A stretch of DNA of 64,000 nucleotides from Enterocloster bolteae (GTDB lineage: Bacteria > Bacillota > Clostridia > Lachnospirales > Lachnospiraceae): positions 5,580,001-5,644,000 of the forward strand of contig NZ_CP022464.2 in the NCBI RefSeq assembly GCF_002234575.2, in the 5' to 3' direction. The number at the start of each line of letters is the position of its first letter. The stretch's first letter is position 1. Below are positions 44,452-53,453 of the stretch, piece after piece. The notes below the pieces were generated by a model. The model was not told the DNA's origin. It made no database searches and saw only the letters and a list, made by a program, of their open reading frames with translations. A program made the translations under genes and the position numbers.

Positions 44452-45735
44452 CTACTTTGAGAACAATCCCGGAAGGAAGGTCGAAAAGCCCGGGAAGAAC
44501 ACAAACAGTATCTGCACAAACAGCATCACAAACAGGAAGGGAAGGATTGCCTTGGTCATCTTTGATATCTTTGCTCCGCTGATTCCCTGCGCGACAAACA
44601 GGTTGATTCCCACCGGAGGCGTCATCATGCCCAGCATGGTCCCCACTGTAAGCAGAATACCAAAATGCAGCGGGCTGACACCCAGTCCTTTTAAGGTAGG
44701 CAGGAACAACGGTGTATAAATCAGCACCTGAGAAGCTGTCTCAAGGAAGGTTCCTGTCACAAAACATAGCAGCACAAAGAGAATCAGAATCACATGGACA
44801 TTGCCCGTGATGCCCAGAATCACGCTTCCAATGAGCTGCGGAATCTGGTTTAATGTGAGATAGCGTGAAAATGCCATTGCAAATGCCAGTATGAATACAG
44901 TGGTTCCTGCTGTAACTGCACCTTTATAGAGAATACCGGGCAGGTCCGACACTTTAAGCTCCTTTGTGATGAACAGTCCTACAAACATGGAATACACCAC
45001 TACCACCACGGCTGCTTCCGTGGGAGTAAAGATACCGCTGTATATGCCGCCCAGGATAATGACCGGGGCAAGGAGAGGCCAGATTGCCTCCTTAAAACTG
45101 GCAGCCACCTTCTTCCACTCAAATTCTCCCTCATCAGACTTGTATCCATTCTTTTTGGAAATCACATAGGTGGTGAGAGCCAGGGCTGCTGTCATGAGGA
45201 AACCAGGTATGAATCCTGCCATGAACATCTCTCCAATGGACACCTCACCGGCAATACAGTAGAGCACCATGGGAATAGATGGCGGAATCAGGACTCCCAA
45301 AGAACCTGCACTGGCTGTCAATGCTGCGGAAAAATCCCTGTCATACCCCTTCTCCACCATGGGAGGAATCATCATCGCACCTACGGCTGCAACCGTACCC
45401 GGAGATGAGCCTGAGATGGCCGCGAAAAAAGCACAGGCCAGCACGGTTATGATTCCCAGCCCTCCATGAATGTTTCCCACAAGGCTGGCTGCAAAATTCA
45501 CCAGCCTTTTGGACAGCCCGCCGGTCTCCATAAGATAGCCGGCCAGAATGAACATAGGGATAGCCAGGTATGTATAAGAGTCCAATCCCGTAAATGCCAT
45601 CTGTGATACAAACGCCAGGGGCATACCCTTGGCCAGGACCGCCGCCACAGTCGACAGTCCTATACTGAACGATACCGGTATCCCAAGGAATACAAATACC
45701 AGAAATACTGCCATCATCATCAGAAATATGCTCAT
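44452..45735 (-). CDS. dctM: TRAP transporter large membrane subunit (DctM type)
   Basis: The 427-residue ion-coupled permease is the main transport channel of a TRAP system for organic acids. About twelve hydrophobic segments are visible, with family blocks such as GLDSYTYLAIPMFILAGYLM, LIPPSIPMVLYCIAGEVSIG and TPPVGINLFVAQG. It overlaps dctQ by 4 bases (ATGA). It depends on DctP and DctQ from the same operon. Confidence 0.95.
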   Translation of the reverse strand: MSIFLMMMAVFLVFVFLGIPVSFSIGLSTVAAVLAKGMPLAFVSQMAFTGLDSYTYLAIPMFILAGYLMETGGLSKRLVNFAASLVGNIHGGLGIITVLACAFFAAISGSSPGTVAAVGAMMIPPMVEKGYDRDFSAALTASAGSLGVLIPPSIPMVLYCIAGEVSIGEMFMAGFIPGFLMTAALALTTYVISKKNGYKSDEGEFEWKKVAASFKEAIWPLLAPVIILGGIYSGIFTPTEAAVVVVVYSMFVGLFITKELKVSDLPGILYKGAVTAGTTVFILAFAMAFSRYLTLNQIPQLIGSVILGITGNVHVILILFVLLCFVTGTFLETASQVLIYTPLFLPTLKGLGVSPLHFGILLTVGTMLGMMTPPVGINLFVAQGISGAKISKMTKAILPFLFVMLFVQILFVFFPGFSTFLPGLFSK

Positions 45736-46211
45736 GATTTGGTTTCAACCTCCTTTTTCCGGACTATCATCTTAAACACTGCCTGCAGGAATCTGAAGGC
45801 AATCAGGCAGAACATGACAGCAACCAGTGCATACAGGCCTGCCATAGGAATTCTGAGAGAGGCGGACAGCTGTTTGGAAAGGCTGGCATTATAAATGATC
45901 TGTCTGGAGTTGTAGGCGATGACCAGGCTGACGGCAGCGCACAGCAGCTTTACTGCAATGTCTAACGCAAACCTGCCGCGCTCTGAAAGTACATTATCAA
46001 TCAGCTCCACCCTGACATGGGCGTTATCCAGCACAGCTGCGCTGGCACCGCAGTATATCAGGATAATGAATACATACCTGGACAGCTCCTCTGTCCATGC
46101 CAGCGGAAGATTGAACACAAAGCGGAACAGCACCTGGAGAAAACACACCACTATCAGAATCGTAAACAGAAAAACAATCAGATAATATTCAAAGTTTTTC
46201 TTTTTTTTCAT
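45732..46211 (-). CDS. dctQ: TRAP transporter small membrane subunit (DctQ type)
   Basis: A 159-residue four-helix membrane protein that completes the TRAP permease. The helix-turn block LPLAWTEELSRYVFIILIYCGA is the family signature. It lies 28 bases after dctP and overlaps dctM. Confidence 0.92.
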   Translation of the reverse strand: MKKKKNFEYYLIVFLFTILIVVCFLQVLFRFVFNLPLAWTEELSRYVFIILIYCGASAAVLDNAHVRVELIDNVLSERGRFALDIAVKLLCAAVSLVIAYNSRQIIYNASLSKQLSASLRIPMAGLYALVAVMFCLIAFRFLQAVFKMIVRKKEVETKS

Positions 46212-46239
46212 TGATACGTAACCCCTTTCTGTGAGTCAT

Positions 46240-47310
46240 CTACTGCACCGCTGCAATGATATCCAGCATTTCTTTATATCTGTCCGGATTTATCTCATTG
46301 CCGTATTTTTCGCTGACACCCTTCACAGCTTCCCTAAATTCATCCTTTGCCTCAGGGGTAAGCTCCACCACCTCAACTCCGGCTTCCTTCATCTTCTCAA
46401 GAGCCAATGCATCCTCAGACTCACAGCTCTCTTTCATATACTCAGTGGCTATCTTTATACCATCGTTCAGAATCTGCTGGTAGGATGGATCCAGTTTATC
46501 ATACCAATCCTTGGAAACGACAAATGTGACAAAGGTAAATACATGACCATCCAGGGTAAGATACTTCTGAACCTCATGAAGCTTGTTAGCGTAAATATTC
46601 ATTAGCGGATTTTCCTGGCCGTCAACAACGCCCTGCTGCAATGCAGAGAACAGCTCGCTGAATGCCATAGGAGTGGGATTGGCCCCCAATGCCTCAAACA
46701 CCTCCAGATGAATCGGCGTGGTCATGGTCCTTATTTTTAATCCTTTCATGTCCTCCACACTGTTGATTGGATGCTTGCTGTTGGTTGTATGACGGAAGCC
46801 AAAGTTTCCAAATCCCAGACCCACATAGCCGATGTCCTCAAGCTCCTTTAGCAGTGATTGTCCGAATTCGCCTTCCACAACAGCCTCCACCTGCTTTTCG
46901 TTGTCAAAGAGATATGGCAGTGACAGCAGTCCGAAGTCCTTTGAGAAGTTTCCGATGATATCCGTACCGCAGGGAAGCATGTCCGCCACTCCCAGCTTCA
47001 GTCCCTCAAAAACCTCCTGGTCATTTCCAATCTGGGCTCCTGTGAATATCTCTACCGTGAAGTTTCCCCCTGTCTGCTCTTCTATGTATTCCTTCATCTT
47101 ATTTACAGCAATCGCCTCAAAATGGTTATCAGCCACACCCACGCTGACCTTCATGGTAACTTTCTGGCCTGACTGTGTCCCGGTGTCTGCCGGCGCACTC
47201 TGGGATGCCTCTCCCTTCGGTGCCTGTGACACTGTCTGTCCCCCTGTGCCGCCACATGCTGTCAATAACATACTCCCGGCTAATAATGCTGCTAACATTC
47301 TCTTCTTCAT
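46240..47310 (-). CDS. dctP: TRAP transporter solute-binding lipoprotein (DctP type)
   Basis: The 356-residue extracytoplasmic receptor delivers the acid substrate to DctQM. It has a lipoprotein signal with lipobox LTAC and Cys19. The binding-site region is seen in KIRTMTTPIHLEVFEALGANPTPM, including the arginine that usually binds the substrate carboxylate, and in QQGVVDGQENP. The ligand is likely a sugar acid given the dehydratase next to it, which is inference. Confidence 0.93.
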   Translation of the reverse strand: MKKRMLAALLAGSMLLTACGGTGGQTVSQAPKGEASQSAPADTGTQSGQKVTMKVSVGVADNHFEAIAVNKMKEYIEEQTGGNFTVEIFTGAQIGNDQEVFEGLKLGVADMLPCGTDIIGNFSKDFGLLSLPYLFDNEKQVEAVVEGEFGQSLLKELEDIGYVGLGFGNFGFRHTTNSKHPINSVEDMKGLKIRTMTTPIHLEVFEALGANPTPMAFSELFSALQQGVVDGQENPLMNIYANKLHEVQKYLTLDGHVFTFVTFVVSKDWYDKLDPSYQQILNDGIKIATEYMKESCESEDALALEKMKEAGVEVVELTPEAKDEFREAVKGVSEKYGNEINPDRYKEMLDIIAAVQ

Positions 47311-47338
47311 TTTTAAATACTCCTTCTCTTAGTATTCT

Positions 47339-48997
47339 TTATTCTACAACTGCTCCCTTGGATGCAGATGCGCTGATTCTTCTGTATGTCCTCAGATATC
47401 CCCGCTTTACTTCTTTTTCCACAGGAACAAAACGTTTCCTGCGTTCCTCAAGTATCTCCTCCGGCACCTTAAGTTCTATGCTCCTGGCATCAACATCAAT
47501 TTCAATCACATCCCCATCCTGTATCAGAGCAAAGTCCCCCTGTTCATATGCCTCGGGTGAGATATGGCCCACGAAAAGTCCGCGGTTGGACCCTGAAAAT
47601 CTTCCGTCCGTAATCAGGGCGCATGTATCAGACAGCCCCATTCCCTCCAGATATTTCATGGTTTTGTACATCTCGGGCATACCCGGTCCGCCTTTTGGCC
47701 CCTCGTACATCAGGACCATGCAGGTGCCTGGTTTCACCCTGCCCTCCAGTACGGCCTGATAGGATTCCTCCTCGGTGGTAAAGACCTGGGCACGGCCTGA
47801 ATATCTGAACATGTGCTTTGGCACGGCCGCGGGCTTGATTACACATCCCAGCGGCGCTATGTTTCCCTTTAATATGGCGACACCGCCTGTAGGTGCAAAG
47901 GGCTCCTCTGCCGTTTTAATCATGTTTCTGTTATTGGTATAAGAAAACCGTGACAGTGCCTCCCCCATTGTAAGGCCGGATACCGTCAGGGTATCCTTGT
48001 GCAGGTATTCCTCTATCTCCTTCAATACGGCCGGAACTCCGCCTCCCTCGTAAAAGTCAACCATGTCAAATTCCGAAGCCGGATAAATGGAGGCCACCTG
48101 CGGAATTTTTCTGCTGAATTCATCAAATACACTGAGCGGCAGTTCCCCCAGTCCGGCTTCATGATAAATTGCCTGGAGATGGAGAATACCGTTGGTGGAT
48201 CCGCCCATTGTTAAAAGGTGCATAACCGCATTTTCAAATGCTTCCTCTGTAAGGATGTCCCTTGTGGTGACTCCCTTTTGAACCAGTTCTACAATTTTCT
48301 CTCCGGTCTCAACCCCCTTTGCCATGCGGGCTGCCAGGACAGCCGGAATGGTGCTGCTTCCCATCAGGGACATTCCCAGGCTCTCCGATAGGGCGCTCAT
48401 GGTATTAGCAGTTCCCAGCATGGCACAGGAGCCAGGACACGGTTCCGCAATATCTTCAATATGCCGGAACTCCTCTTCATCAATCCTTCCCTGTTGTTTC
48501 CACCCAATAGCCTCTGTCACAATGTTTCCGTCGTAATGCCTGCCGCAGTAGGAAGCCGGATACATGGGGCCTCCATTCAGGAAAATGGCCGGCATCTCCA
48601 GCCTGGCCGCAGCCATCAGCATGCCCGGTACAATCTTGTCGCAGGAGCCCAGCAGCACCAGTCCGTCAAACCGGTGGGCCCTTACCATACACTCAATGGA
48701 TGACGCAATCAAATCCCTGGTGGGCAGAATGTAGCGCATCCCCTCATGGCCTTCCGCAATACCGTCGCAGGGAGCCACCGTGGAGAACTCCATGGGCGTT
48801 CCTCCTGCCTTGATAATCCCTTCCTTTACGCTCTCGCACAGCTGTTTTAATACAAAATGCCCCGGCGTCGCATTGGTGTAGCTGTTAGCAATGGCAATAA
48901 TTGGTTTGCCCAGCTGTTCCCCGGTGAATCCCATAGACTTGTACAGAGCCCGCTTTAGAGCACCCTGTTCCCCTTTTAAGATATCGTTCTCTCTCAT
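47339..48997 (-). CDS. IlvD/Edd-family dehydratase, likely sugar-acid dehydratase
   Basis: A 552-residue iron-sulfur dehydratase that converts 2,3-dihydroxy acids to 2-keto-3-deoxy acids. Cluster ligands are seen in PCDGIAEGHEGM, GSCDKIVPGM and EPCPGSCAMLGTANTM. Length and sequence fit both dihydroxy-acid dehydratase (IlvD) and sugar-acid dehydratases. The company of a TRAP transporter, an IclR regulator, an aldolase and an alcohol dehydrogenase, with no ilv genes nearby, favours an aldonate substrate such as a pentonate. It is the first gene of the operon. Confidence 0.87.
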   Translation of the reverse strand: MRENDILKGEQGALKRALYKSMGFTGEQLGKPIIAIANSYTNATPGHFVLKQLCESVKEGIIKAGGTPMEFSTVAPCDGIAEGHEGMRYILPTRDLIASSIECMVRAHRFDGLVLLGSCDKIVPGMLMAAARLEMPAIFLNGGPMYPASYCGRHYDGNIVTEAIGWKQQGRIDEEEFRHIEDIAEPCPGSCAMLGTANTMSALSESLGMSLMGSSTIPAVLAARMAKGVETGEKIVELVQKGVTTRDILTEEAFENAVMHLLTMGGSTNGILHLQAIYHEAGLGELPLSVFDEFSRKIPQVASIYPASEFDMVDFYEGGGVPAVLKEIEEYLHKDTLTVSGLTMGEALSRFSYTNNRNMIKTAEEPFAPTGGVAILKGNIAPLGCVIKPAAVPKHMFRYSGRAQVFTTEEESYQAVLEGRVKPGTCMVLMYEGPKGGPGMPEMYKTMKYLEGMGLSDTCALITDGRFSGSNRGLFVGHISPEAYEQGDFALIQDGDVIEIDVDARSIELKVPEEILEERRKRFVPVEKEVKRGYLRTYRRISASASKGAVVE

Positions 48998-49026
48998 TAC
49001 CCTTCCCTTCTTTTGTTTTGTAATAG

Positions 49027-49086
49027 AAAACTTTGTTTTGTATTATGAGTTAAAATAATAAGTTTTGCATTGCAAAACTTTGTTTT
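49027..49086. promoter_or_regulatory. Palindromic operator cluster of the TRAP operon
   Basis: Two identical sites AAAACTTTGTTTT (49027-49039 and 49074-49086) and the 19-base perfect palindrome AGTTTTGCATTGCAAAACT (49061-49079, overlapping the second) lie just after the predicted transcription start. The IclR-type regulator of the same operon is the obvious candidate binder. Confidence 0.65.
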
Positions 49087-49100
49087 GTTTTTATACTTAT

Positions 49101-49129
49101 ATAATACTCCTACTCTTGTTCTTTGTCAA
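49101..49129 (-). promoter_or_regulatory. Promoter of the TRAP/dehydratase operon
   Basis: TTGACA (49124-49129) and TATTAT (49101-49106) on the minus strand are separated by 17 bases. Transcription would start near 49094, about 97 bases before the dehydratase start. Confidence 0.78.
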
Positions 49130-49184
49130 GAATCATAATGGGGTTTTCAATGATTTCATAACCTTAAATTATAAAAATCCAATT

Positions 49185-49216
49185 AAAAAGCTGCTGCACA
49201 ACTGCAACAGCTTTTT
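49185..49216. terminator. Terminator of the ABC/uronate operon
   Basis: A stem of about 11 pairs (AAGCTGCTGCA / TGCAACAGCTT) is flanked by A5 on the left and T6 on the right, so it can work on both strands. On the minus strand it ends the operon whose last gene stops at 49354. Confidence 0.8.
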
Positions 49217-49245
49217 TCCACGGCTGGTTAACGTAATTTTTAGCC

Positions 49246-49345
49246 GGCTGCCAATTGGGACTGGTTTGGCGCCAGGACTCACGGGGCCCAAAAGGAAGAT
49301 CCGGATGATAGAGGATACCATTCATCCTCTGAGCAAACTTTACAC
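49246..49345 (+). pseudogene. Remnant of the SAM methyltransferase gene
   Basis: Bases 49246-49277 are identical to 41067-41098 of the intact methyltransferase gene. After an internal deletion of about 270 bases, 49284-49345 is about 80% identical to 41369-41430 (GGGG.CCAAAAGG..., ATAGAGGA, CCATTCATCCTCTG). The order and strand are kept, and the frame is broken. It is clearly a decayed partial copy. Confidence 0.88.
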
Positions 49346-49353
49346 GGCATTTC

Positions 49354-50496
49354 CTATAAAGCCAGGGCGCCCTCCGGCTGGTTCATGGCGTACGTTCCAC
49401 CCAGATACCCCCTTGGCAGCATGGGCTGTCTCTCAAACCCGGTCTGCATTTCATAAAAATGCTTCGTGTGCCCGCTCTCAATCACACCGGTCAGGACTTC
49501 CAGCGAATGAAGCGCCATATCCGCCCTGGTTCTGGGAACACGTCCCTTTCTCAGCGCCCAGGCCATTTCTGCCACCCCAAGTCCCCTGTCATCGCCGTCG
49601 TATCCGTGGGTATGTGGAAATACAACCGGTTCTGTCTGTCCCTTTAAGATGACCTTCACATCACCCCCAAAGAAGTTGGGGTCCTCCAGGAACAGGATTC
49701 CCTCTGTTCCATAAAAGGCAACATAAGGCTTCTCTGTGCGGATACTTCTTGAATTAAAATGGAGGGTTCCCACACATCCGTTCTTAAACTGCAGGGAACC
49801 GGCAAGGTATGTCTCCGACTCCTGGACGTAGGTTTCCCCGAAGCTTTCATTCTTTACAAAGTAATGGGATTGCTCCGGCATGCATACACCGGACATGCCG
49901 CACACTTCCTTCACCTCTCCCAGGATATTAACCATGGCTGTGGTATAATAAATCCCCACATCAATCCCGATGCCTCCCCCCGGCCTGGATGTATAGGGAA
50001 ATTTCTCAGCCAGAAGCCTGGCATCCCTTTGCAGAACCGCCACACAGGAAGTCACGGTTCCAATCACGCCCGATTCCACCAGATACCTGGCAGTCTGCAC
50101 GGCTGCTCCCAGGAATGTATCCGGGGCGCTGCACAGCAGCCTTCCCTTTTCATGGGCCAGCGCAGCCAGTTTCTGGGCCTGGCCGAAGGTTGCTGCCAGC
50201 ACCTTTTCCGTGTACACATGCTTGCCATGTTCCAGAAGGTTCCGTATCACCCCATAATGGGCCGCCGGATTGGTCAGGTTCACCACAATCTCAATCCCGG
50301 AATCCTCAAGGATTTCCTCCATGGTCAGGACAGAGATATCATAGGCCGCCGCCGTATCTTCAGCCAGCTGCCGGTTTAAGTCGCAGCATCCAGCCACCTC
50401 CAGGATTTCAAACGCATTTGTCATGTTCTCAAAATAGATGCGGCTGATGGCCCCGCATCCGATAACTGCTGTTTTTACCTTTTTGATTCCTTTCAT
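49354..50496 (-). CDS. Gfo/Idh/MocA-family oxidoreductase
   Basis: A 380-residue NAD(P)-dependent sugar or inositol dehydrogenase-type enzyme. The Rossmann motif GCGAIS is at about residues 13-18, EKVLAATFGQAQKLAAL carries the usual EKP-like site (here EKV), and the C-terminal domain binds substrate (GIGIDVGIYYTTAMVNILG). The substitution of Pro by Val in the EKP motif is a small deviation. It is the last gene of the ABC operon and probably oxidises or epimerises the imported sugar. Confidence 0.85.
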   Translation of the reverse strand: MKGIKKVKTAVIGCGAISRIYFENMTNAFEILEVAGCCDLNRQLAEDTAAAYDISVLTMEEILEDSGIEIVVNLTNPAAHYGVIRNLLEHGKHVYTEKVLAATFGQAQKLAALAHEKGRLLCSAPDTFLGAAVQTARYLVESGVIGTVTSCVAVLQRDARLLAEKFPYTSRPGGGIGIDVGIYYTTAMVNILGEVKEVCGMSGVCMPEQSHYFVKNESFGETYVQESETYLAGSLQFKNGCVGTLHFNSRSIRTEKPYVAFYGTEGILFLEDPNFFGGDVKVILKGQTEPVVFPHTHGYDGDDRGLGVAEMAWALRKGRVPRTRADMALHSLEVLTGVIESGHTKHFYEMQTGFERQPMLPRGYLGGTYAMNQPEGALAL

Positions 50497-50507
50497 CGGA
50501 AGCCTCC

Positions 50508-51893
50508 TTATACCGCGTTATCCCGGATTACACCGGAATACCAGCGACCGCTTTCCTTGATAATCCGCTCCTGTGTATGAAAGTCCACAAATACAATTCC
50601 GAAACGGCTTTCATATCCAAAGGACCACTCAAAATTATCATACAGGGACCACTGGAAATATCCCTTCACATTAACCCCCTGGGAAACAGCCTCCCAAAGC
50701 GCGAGCAGATGCCTGTGAAGATAATCCTTTCTCGGTCCATCCTCCACCCTTCCTTCCATGGAAACCACATCGTGGGAAGAGGTGCCGTTTTCCGTAATAT
50801 AAATCGTTTCAATGCCGTATTCATTTTTCATGCGCAGAAGCATGTTTGTAAACCCTTGCTCTGTTACCGGCCAGTTCCTGTCATTGATCGGAATGTGTTT
50901 GGGATTCTCTATCTTAAAACCAAGGGGCCATACGTGCTCATCTGCCTTTACATAAAAGTCATTGTAATAGTTCAGCCCGATGAAATCCAGCTTCTGGCCT
51001 ATCAGCTTCATATGCTCTTCTTTAAACTCAGGCAGCCGGACTCCCTTGGATCGGTAAAGTTCAACCATGTCCTCAGGATATCTGCCAAACACAATGGGTT
51101 CAGCAAACCAGCGGTTCAGGTATCCGTCCGCCCTGACAGCCGCCGCCCTGTCCTCTTCGCTGTCTGTCAGCGGAAGCCTTCCCATAAGATTCAGGGTGAT
51201 TCCGATTTCCCCCTCATATCCCTGCTTGCGGAAATATTCCACTGCCAGGCCATGCCCCACATAGAGGTGATAGGAAACCTGTACGGCGGCGGAAAAGTCG
51301 CGCAGTCCCGGTGCCTGCCGTCCCTCATAATTGCCCAGAAAAGCCGCGCAGTACGGTTCATTCAAAGTAATCCATTTCTTTACCCGGTCATGGAATGCAT
51401 CCATGACAATCCTGGCGTACTCCATGAAATACCTCGGCATATCGGGATTGGTCCAGCCCCCCATGTCCTGCAGGGCCTGGGGAAGGTCCCAGTGATATAA
51501 GGTGATATACGGCTCAATCCCGGCGTCCAGCAATTCATCTATCAGACAGCTGTAGAAATCAAGCCCCTTTTGATTCACTTCCCCGTATCCCTTGGGAAGA
51601 ATCCTGGACCAGGCAATGGAAAAGCGGTATGCCCTGATTCCCATCTGCTTCATCAGCGCCACGTCTTCTTTGTATCTGTGGTAATGGTCGCAGGCTGTTT
51701 TCCCGTCATCCCCATCCAGAATGTTGCCGGGAATGGAACAATATCTGTCCCATATGGTCTCCCCTCTTCCATCCTCATCCCATGCCCCTTCAATCTGATA
51801 GGACGCGGTTGCCACCCCCCAGACAAATCCTTCCGGAAAATGATGTTTCCCCGCCTCCGCCTTACCGGAATTGCCTTCATATCTCTGCATCAT
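50508..51893 (-). CDS. Family GH1 beta-glucosidase
   Basis: A 461-residue retaining glycosidase. The acid/base glutamate is in TLNEP (176-180, Glu179) and the nucleophile in YITENG (Glu368). The sugar-site motif WSLYDNFEW carries the Glu-Trp pair of enzymes that act on unphosphorylated glycosides, so it fits ABC import better than a PTS. No signal peptide is seen, so it is cytoplasmic. It starts 11 bases after the VOC gene, and gfo follows 11 bases after it. Confidence 0.93.
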   Translation of the reverse strand: MMQRYEGNSGKAEAGKHHFPEGFVWGVATASYQIEGAWDEDGRGETIWDRYCSIPGNILDGDDGKTACDHYHRYKEDVALMKQMGIRAYRFSIAWSRILPKGYGEVNQKGLDFYSCLIDELLDAGIEPYITLYHWDLPQALQDMGGWTNPDMPRYFMEYARIVMDAFHDRVKKWITLNEPYCAAFLGNYEGRQAPGLRDFSAAVQVSYHLYVGHGLAVEYFRKQGYEGEIGITLNLMGRLPLTDSEEDRAAAVRADGYLNRWFAEPIVFGRYPEDMVELYRSKGVRLPEFKEEHMKLIGQKLDFIGLNYYNDFYVKADEHVWPLGFKIENPKHIPINDRNWPVTEQGFTNMLLRMKNEYGIETIYITENGTSSHDVVSMEGRVEDGPRKDYLHRHLLALWEAVSQGVNVKGYFQWSLYDNFEWSFGYESRFGIVFVDFHTQERIIKESGRWYSGVIRDNAV

Positions 51894-51904
51894 CTTACCC
51901 CTTC

Positions 51905-52378
51905 CTATTCATCCCGTTCCAATAGTTCCACCACGACCTTCAGGCTGTCCAGCGCATCCATGAACGCATATCTTCCGTTGGCGCCCCTGTATTCGCCTCT
52001 CTGCAGGAGCTTCATGCCCCAGTCCTCACAGACGCTTATGGTCTTTTGCATTCCCTTCACATTAAATGATATATGGTGGATTCCCTCGCCAAACTGTTCC
52101 AGATGTTCCCGCCATATACTGGGCTCCTCATTGGGCTGTATCAGCTCCATCTGCAGGTCCCCGAAGTAAAAGAAGGTCATATAGCACTTTGCCTTCGGAG
52201 CAGGCTCTCCTCTGTATTCCGTATGTGTAATCTCATACTCACCGCTGTTTACAGTCTCCGGTTCCTCCACCCCAAAAAAACGTGCAAATTCTTTTTTTGT
52301 CTTTTCAATATCATTTACCAGAAAACCGATCTGCGCCAGCCGCATATCTTCAATGGGCCTGTCCATATTCTTATCCAT
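51905..52378 (-). CDS. VOC-family (glyoxalase/bleomycin-resistance fold) protein
   Basis: A 157-residue protein with two beta-alpha-beta-beta-beta halves (QIGFLVNDIEKTKKEFARFFG; HHISFNVKGMQKTISVCEDWG). Candidate metal ligands are His in IHHISF and Glu residues in MELIQP and VVELLE. VOC proteins include epimerases, isomerases and dioxygenases. Its position between a uronate-type dehydratase and a GH1 enzyme suggests a sugar-isomerising or lyase step, which is inference only. Confidence 0.75.
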   Translation of the reverse strand: MDKNMDRPIEDMRLAQIGFLVNDIEKTKKEFARFFGVEEPETVNSGEYEITHTEYRGEPAPKAKCYMTFFYFGDLQMELIQPNEEPSIWREHLEQFGEGIHHISFNVKGMQKTISVCEDWGMKLLQRGEYRGANGRYAFMDALDSLKVVVELLERDE

Positions 52379-52436
52379 CTATTCATCCTTCCTTTCCATC
52401 CTTTATCCATGCACAGCATATCATCCATAGATTCTT

Positions 52437-53447
52437 CTATACCTGCTTCGCAGCCTCCATCTTTTCAATGGCCTCCATCAAGCCCTTGATGTAAGCAGTA
52501 TCCGCATATCTTACCTTATGCCCCCATTCCCTGTCCCCTTCAATACCCGGGACATGGTCGCTGACAAGAAATCCGTCAAATCCAGAATGCATCAGCTTAT
52601 ACACCACCTCAAAGGGGTCAAAGTTCCCCTCCCCCAGGAAACACTCCTGGAATTTGGGCACGGTCCCCCGCACATCCCTCATGTGCGCATAAACCAGCTT
52701 TTTCCTGGGTCCGAAATATTTAATGGCGTCGAAGATATTCCTGGCCCCGCCCTCCATCTGGGAAAAAGTCCCGATGCAGAACAGCAGGCCCCAGTTGGGG
52801 CTGTCAATCATGGCCTCCGCCCGTTTATAGCTGTCCAGATCGATGAACATCCTTGCTATGCCGGACAGGCTTTTTACAGGAGGGTCATCCGGATGGAGCG
52901 CCATGGTAACATTGTATTCCTCTGCAACCGGTATAACTCGTTTCATAAAGTACTCGAAATTCTCCCACAGCAGTTCCACATCCGGCACCGCCACGTCCCT
53001 TCTCTGCCCAAAATCATCCATGTCATCCACGCCCTGTTTCTGCATTTCCAAATCAAATGCCTGTACCGTGGCCCCATACCGTCCCACAGGGGCGTGGTTA
53101 TCTGTCCTCCATACAAAGGAAGGAGAGAAATGATATCCCAGCACAGGAATACCCGCCCGCCCCAGGCTGCGGATGGACTCGCAGACATTTTCAATCTGCC
53201 TGTCCCTTCCTTCCAGTCCCAGCATAGCCTTATCGTAAAAGGAAATGGGCATGTTTTCCATGGCCTCCACAATAACGCCGTAACGGTCACATGCATCCCT
53301 AAAACGGGCCAGGTCCTCATATTTCCACAATCCGTCCGCCGGCAGGTCATGGGGCAGGTTGAACTGGACCCTGTCTATCCCCATCTGCCTGGCATTGGTA
53401 AGGATTTCCTTATCTACGCTGCGTATCTGTCCATAAGCCAGTCTCAT
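52437..53447 (-). CDS. Mannonate dehydratase-family protein (UxuA-like)
   Basis: A 336-residue TIM-barrel enzyme of the xylose-isomerase-like superfamily. UxuA converts D-mannonate to 2-keto-3-deoxygluconate. Metal-site residues can be seen in MALHPDDPP, YAHMRDV and VSDHVPG, with GYHFSPSFVWRTD near residue 110. It is somewhat shorter than E. coli UxuA (394) and close to Gram-positive forms. It follows the enolase-type dehydratase by 6 bases, so the operon holds two different acid-sugar dehydratase folds. Confidence 0.85.
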   Translation of the reverse strand: MRLAYGQIRSVDKEILTNARQMGIDRVQFNLPHDLPADGLWKYEDLARFRDACDRYGVIVEAMENMPISFYDKAMLGLEGRDRQIENVCESIRSLGRAGIPVLGYHFSPSFVWRTDNHAPVGRYGATVQAFDLEMQKQGVDDMDDFGQRRDVAVPDVELLWENFEYFMKRVIPVAEEYNVTMALHPDDPPVKSLSGIARMFIDLDSYKRAEAMIDSPNWGLLFCIGTFSQMEGGARNIFDAIKYFGPRKKLVYAHMRDVRGTVPKFQECFLGEGNFDPFEVVYKLMHSGFDGFLVSDHVPGIEGDREWGHKVRYADTAYIKGLMEAIEKMEAAKQV

Positions 53448-53453
53448 ATTACA

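Noticed and set aside
49065..49652. Plus-strand reading frame across the operator region and methyltransferase remnant
   Set aside because: It runs through promoter, terminator, pseudogene and the antisense of gfo, and has no ribosome binding site.
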